A stretch of DNA of 8,607 nt from Candidatus Thalassarchaeaceae archaeon (GTDB lineage: Archaea > Thermoplasmatota > Poseidoniia > Poseidoniales > Thalassarchaeaceae), in NCBI GenBank assembly GCA_030754395.1, contig JASMAJ010000029.1, positions 1 through 8,607 on the forward strand, written 5' to 3'. The position numbers were made by a program, and so were the translations under genes. Positions 6,433-8,607 of the stretch are shown here, piece by piece. The notes beneath the pieces were generated by a model that was not told the origin of the DNA, did not search any database, and worked only from the letters and a program-made list of their open reading frames with translations. The stretch's first letter is position 1. The number at the start of each line of letters is the position of its first letter.

Positions 6433-7680
6433 ATGAGTCTGGCAAGCAAACTTCCTCGCCAGCCTGAAGTCAACATCGGCATGGTTGGTCATGTTGACCA
6501 CGGTAAGACTACCTTGACTCGAGCACTTTCTGGAGTTTGGACAGATACCCACTCTGAGGAAAGAAAGAGAGGAATCAGCATCAAACTTGGTTATGCTGAC
6601 ACTGCCTTCTATAAGACCAAGAAAGGGGATTTCTATCCTAAAGGAAAACATCCAGAGGGGAAGGAAGACAGTGATAAGGAATTACTCAGAGTAGTTTCTT
6701 TCGTCGATGCACCAGGTCACGAGACACTGATGGCGGTGATGATATCTGGTTCCTCGATTATGGATGGAGCACTATTGCTAATTTCAGCAACTGAAAAATG
6801 CCCACAGCCACAGACTAGAGAACATCTAGCTGCATTACAAATAGCTGGAATTGACAATGTTGTTGTTGTACAAAACAAGATTGACTTAGTTAGTCGTGAA
6901 AGGGCCATCGAATCACACAATGAAATCAAGGACTTTATTTCGGGAACTGTGGTAGAAAATGCACCAATAATCCCTATTTCTGCACATCATGACGTCAATC
7001 TTGACGTTCTAATCCAAGCGATTGAAGACACTATTCCGACTCCTGATCATGGAAAAGAGAAACAGGCATTGATGTATGTGGCTCGCTCCTTTGACATCAA
7101 CAGACCCGGTACAAGACCGGAAGGCCTGCGAGGCGGAATCATAGGTGGTTCTGTAGTAAAGGGAGAGTTTGCAGTTGGCGATTCGATTCTTATTGCGCCT
7201 GGTCGCAGAATAAAAGTAGGGAATAAAACACGATGGGAGCCAATCAAGACTCGAATTGAGTCCGTACAAGGAGGGGGACTTGACCTCAAAAATATTCACG
7301 CTGGAGGTCTGTGCGGTGTCGCTACTCCAATGGATCCTTTCGTCACTAAAGCAGATGATTTATCAGGTCAAGTAATGGCTAGAGAGGGCGAATTACCACC
7401 TATTTGGGAAGTTTTCAATCTTGACTTGAATCTTCTAGAGCACATGGTAGCAAGTGGAGATGGAGTAGCCGAAAAGGTGCGACCACTGCAGCCCAATGAA
7501 ATGCTGATGATTAATTCCGCTACAGCAACTAGTGTGGGTCAAGTTAGTGCCATCAAAGGAAAGAAAGCAACTATTCGACTTCGGTTACCAATTTGTGCTC
7601 TTGAAGGTAGCAGAATCACTCTATCTCGAAGAATTGGAACTCGATGGCGACTTATTGGCCATGGTACAATAACTGGGTGA
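6433..7680 (+). CDS. eif2g: Translation initiation factor aIF2, gamma subunit (GTPase) lacking the zinc-knuckle cysteines
   Basis: 415 residues, the usual size. This is the GTP-binding subunit of the aIF2 heterotrimer, which carries initiator methionyl-tRNA to the small ribosomal subunit. GTPase motifs are complete: G1 GHVDHGKT (19-26), switch 1 region KRGISIKLGYAD (45-56), G3 DAPGHE (92-97), G4 NKID (148-151), G5 SA (187-188). Domain II includes RSFDINRPGT (starting near 216) and domain III ends with the family's RRIGTRWRLIGHG. Between residues 57 and 87, where most homologues carry a CxxC-CxxC zinc knuckle, this protein has no cysteine but a Lys/Gly/Asp-rich stretch. The ATG at 6433 is preceded by AGGAG (6425-6429). 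A TTG directly before it could also be read as a start, but it is too close to that signal. It is the second gene of the S6e unit. Confidence 0.96.
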   Translation: MSLASKLPRQPEVNIGMVGHVDHGKTTLTRALSGVWTDTHSEERKRGISIKLGYADTAFYKTKKGDFYPKGKHPEGKEDSDKELLRVVSFVDAPGHETLMAVMISGSSIMDGALLLISATEKCPQPQTREHLAALQIAGIDNVVVVQNKIDLVSRERAIESHNEIKDFISGTVVENAPIIPISAHHDVNLDVLIQAIEDTIPTPDHGKEKQALMYVARSFDINRPGTRPEGLRGGIIGGSVVKGEFAVGDSILIAPGRRIKVGNKTRWEPIKTRIESVQGGGLDLKNIHAGGLCGVATPMDPFVTKADDLSGQVMAREGELPPIWEVFNLDLNLLEHMVASGDGVAEKVRPLQPNEMLMINSATATSVGQVSAIKGKKATIRLRLPICALEGSRITLSRRIGTRWRLIGHGTITG

Positions 7681-7684
7681 AATT

Positions 7685-8050
7685 ATGTCTGGCGTCCTAA
7701 TCGACGCATGTGGCTGGGTTGCTCTAGTTGATGCGCGACTAAATCTTGATACCGCTATGTTAGAAGTAGCAGGAAGCCCAGAATATTACCTTCTAAACTC
7801 AGTTCAAAATGAATTGAATATATTATCCAAGAGAAGAGGAGGCTTACTATTGGAACTGCTATTCACAAGAACAACTCTGATTAATGACATTGAGGAAATG
7901 AAGCATACTGACGATATGTTGATTGAACTTTCTAAGACCAATAATTGGCCTGTTCTTACTGTTGACCGTCGTCTAAAGGAAAGATTAGTCAGTTCTGGTG
8001 CATCATATATCGAAGTGACTAGTGGACCTACACTTCGTTTGGTAAGTTGA
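7685..8050 (+). CDS. PIN-domain protein, Fcf1/COG1412-like, putative RNA nuclease
   Basis: 121-residue single-domain PIN protein. The expected metal-binding acidic residues are present: D7 near the start (LIDACGW), E43 in NELNIL, D76/D77 in HTDDMLIELS, and D94 in TVDRRL. The size and the DD-ML-ELS pattern resemble the archaeal COG1412 group related to eukaryotic Fcf1/Utp23, which act in rRNA processing. In archaea this group is often encoded next to aIF2-gamma. The gene starts 4 nt after the aIF2-gamma stop, and a GGGTGA that includes that stop serves as its Shine-Dalgarno, so the two genes are very likely cotranscribed. There is no small antitoxin-like gene beside it, which argues against a VapC toxin. 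The RNA target is unknown; a housekeeping role is inferred from context. Confidence 0.85.
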   Translation: MSGVLIDACGWVALVDARLNLDTAMLEVAGSPEYYLLNSVQNELNILSKRRGGLLLELLFTRTTLINDIEEMKHTDDMLIELSKTNNWPVLTVDRRLKERLVSSGASYIEVTSGPTLRLVS

Positions 8051-8055
8051 ATGGC

Positions 8056-8070
8056 TGCCATGATTTGGCA
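8056..8070 (+). terminator. Short hairpin after the PIN gene
   Basis: TGCCA (8056-8060), loop TGATT, TGGCA (8066-8070): a 5-bp stem that begins 5 nt after the TGA stop. It is weak, with no T tract, and is reported mainly because it lies at the expected end of the S6e unit. Confidence 0.25.
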
Positions 8071-8087
8071 ACATCAGACCAATTCGC

Positions 8088-8093
8088 TTATAT
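8088..8093 (+). promoter_or_regulatory. TATA box for a probably leaderless lipoprotein transcript
   Basis: TTATAT is centred about 25 nt before the ATG at 8116. This is the normal archaeal distance from TATA box to transcription start, and no Shine-Dalgarno precedes the ATG. Together these suggest that transcription starts at or near the start codon. Confidence 0.55.
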
Positions 8094-8115
8094 CTAGCAA
8101 TTCAATAATCAATAC

Positions 8116-8607
8116 ATGCGACAGATTGGGTCTATTCTGTTGATGGCTTTCTTCCTGTCAAGCACAATTCCGGGATGTCTTTCAGATTCAGAAGGAGGAA
8201 TTTCCCTGGTCGTAAATTATGAGAACACAAACGGTACAGTTGTCGAATCATACATTGATGGTGAGCATGTTTCCACACTCAATGTCTCGCTAGATTTCGA
8301 TTTCTCCAACACTGTCTCTGAATTGAAGTTAGTCGAATTCGGTGTGGATCCCGGAGACGGTAGAGATCCTGTATCAGTGGATTCTGATGCAGGCACCTCA
8401 ATCACTGTTGAATTTACAGATCACGGAATCTATGAGATTGTTGCCTATGCTAAGGATGAACAGAATAGACAAGAAAGCACAACTGTCGTAATCCGCATTG
8501 ATTTGAATATTGAATGGTCAGAGTATTCCACGCATGAACCAAGTGATTTGTTGATTGATCCCATTCCAAAAAATAGTGGCCCCCATCCTTCTGCGATTTT
8601 CATTCAC
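8116..8607 (+). CDS. Secreted lipoprotein with PKD-like domain, 5' part, 3' end beyond the window
   Basis: The frame is open from the ATG at 8116 to the last base (164 codons). A signal peptide is clear: a basic start (MRQ), a hydrophobic core (IGSILLMAFFL) and a lipobox-like STIPGC with Cys21. The mature protein would begin with a lipid-anchored cysteine on the outer face of the membrane. A serine/aspartate linker follows, then a beta-rich region near residues 30-128. It includes DPGDG (78-82), FTDHGIYEIVAYAKDEQ (100-116) and a TTVVIRI strand, a pattern like a PKD/Ig fold. After it, a Trp-Ser-Glu segment may begin another domain. I do not recognise a specific function; binding or substrate contact at the cell surface is possible. 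The composition is rich in Asp, Glu and Ser, as in marine exported proteins. It is probably transcribed separately from the PIN gene, 65 nt upstream. Confidence 0.75.
   Translation, partial: MRQIGSILLMAFFLSSTIPGCLSDSEGGISLVVNYENTNGTVVESYIDGEHVSTLNVSLDFDFSNTVSELKLVEFGVDPGDGRDPVSVDSDAGTSITVEFTDHGIYEIVAYAKDEQNRQESTTVVIRIDLNIEWSEYSTHEPSDLLIDPIPKNSGPHPSAIFIH

Noticed and set aside
6313..6651. Antisense open frame of about 112 codons across the S6e/aIF2-gamma junction
   Set aside because: It overlaps two certain genes on the other strand, and its translation looks like a random shadow.
7685..8050. PIN protein as the toxin of a VapBC toxin-antitoxin pair
   Set aside because: There is no small antitoxin gene on either side, and it is coupled to aIF2-gamma as in the housekeeping COG1412 arrangement.
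1..8607. CRISPR array, insertion sequence, tRNA or rRNA gene
   Set aside because: No regularly spaced repeats, transposase-like protein, terminal inverted repeats with target duplication, or cloverleaf were seen on either strand.

Overview
The window looks like a chromosomal segment from a mesophilic archaeon, most likely a marine Thermoplasmatota lineage such as Marine Group II (Poseidoniales). The archaeal assignment is secure. It contains ribosomal proteins L10e and S6e, translation initiation factor 2 gamma, an Orc1/Cdc6 initiator, a Dph2 diphthamide enzyme, an archaeal-type hypoxanthine/guanine phosphoribosyltransferase and a Fcf1-like PIN protein. The finer assignment is inference. It rests on moderate GC, Shine-Dalgarno use, a bacterial-type MutS1 (seen in a few archaeal groups) and a secreted lipoprotein with a PKD-like fold.

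Layout: (1) 1-1109, minus strand, is the 5' part of mutS, which runs off the left edge. (2) 1110-1265 is a divergent intergenic region with a strong GC-rich hairpin. (3) 1266-2207, plus strand, is a ten-helix EamA/DMT transporter, followed by a second hairpin with the same core. (4) 2278-4583, plus strand, holds L10e, hpt and dph2, probably one transcription unit behind a clear TATA box. (5) 4584-4673 is a short region with a near-perfect alternating purine-pyrimidine tract, leading into orc1/cdc6 (4674-5849). (6) A hairpin and a TATA-like element precede S6e, aIF2-gamma and a PIN-domain gene (5921-8050), packed with gaps of 14 and 4 nt. (7) 8116-8607 is the start of a lipoprotein gene with a TATA box about 25 nt before its ATG, which suggests a leaderless transcript.

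The core is an information-processing neighbourhood. L10e and S6e are ribosomal proteins. aIF2-gamma delivers initiator tRNA. Dph2 modifies elongation factor 2. The PIN protein is probably an RNA nuclease linked to ribosome maturation. Orc1/Cdc6 sits between the two translation units and may mark a replication origin, although I saw no recognisable origin recognition box.

No mobile element, CRISPR array, tRNA or rRNA gene was seen, and no gene-free stretch exceeds 160 bases. I did not find a clear new defence or mobile system. The most unusual observation is the loss of the zinc-knuckle cysteines in aIF2-gamma. Next are the repeated non-coding motifs at gene boundaries.
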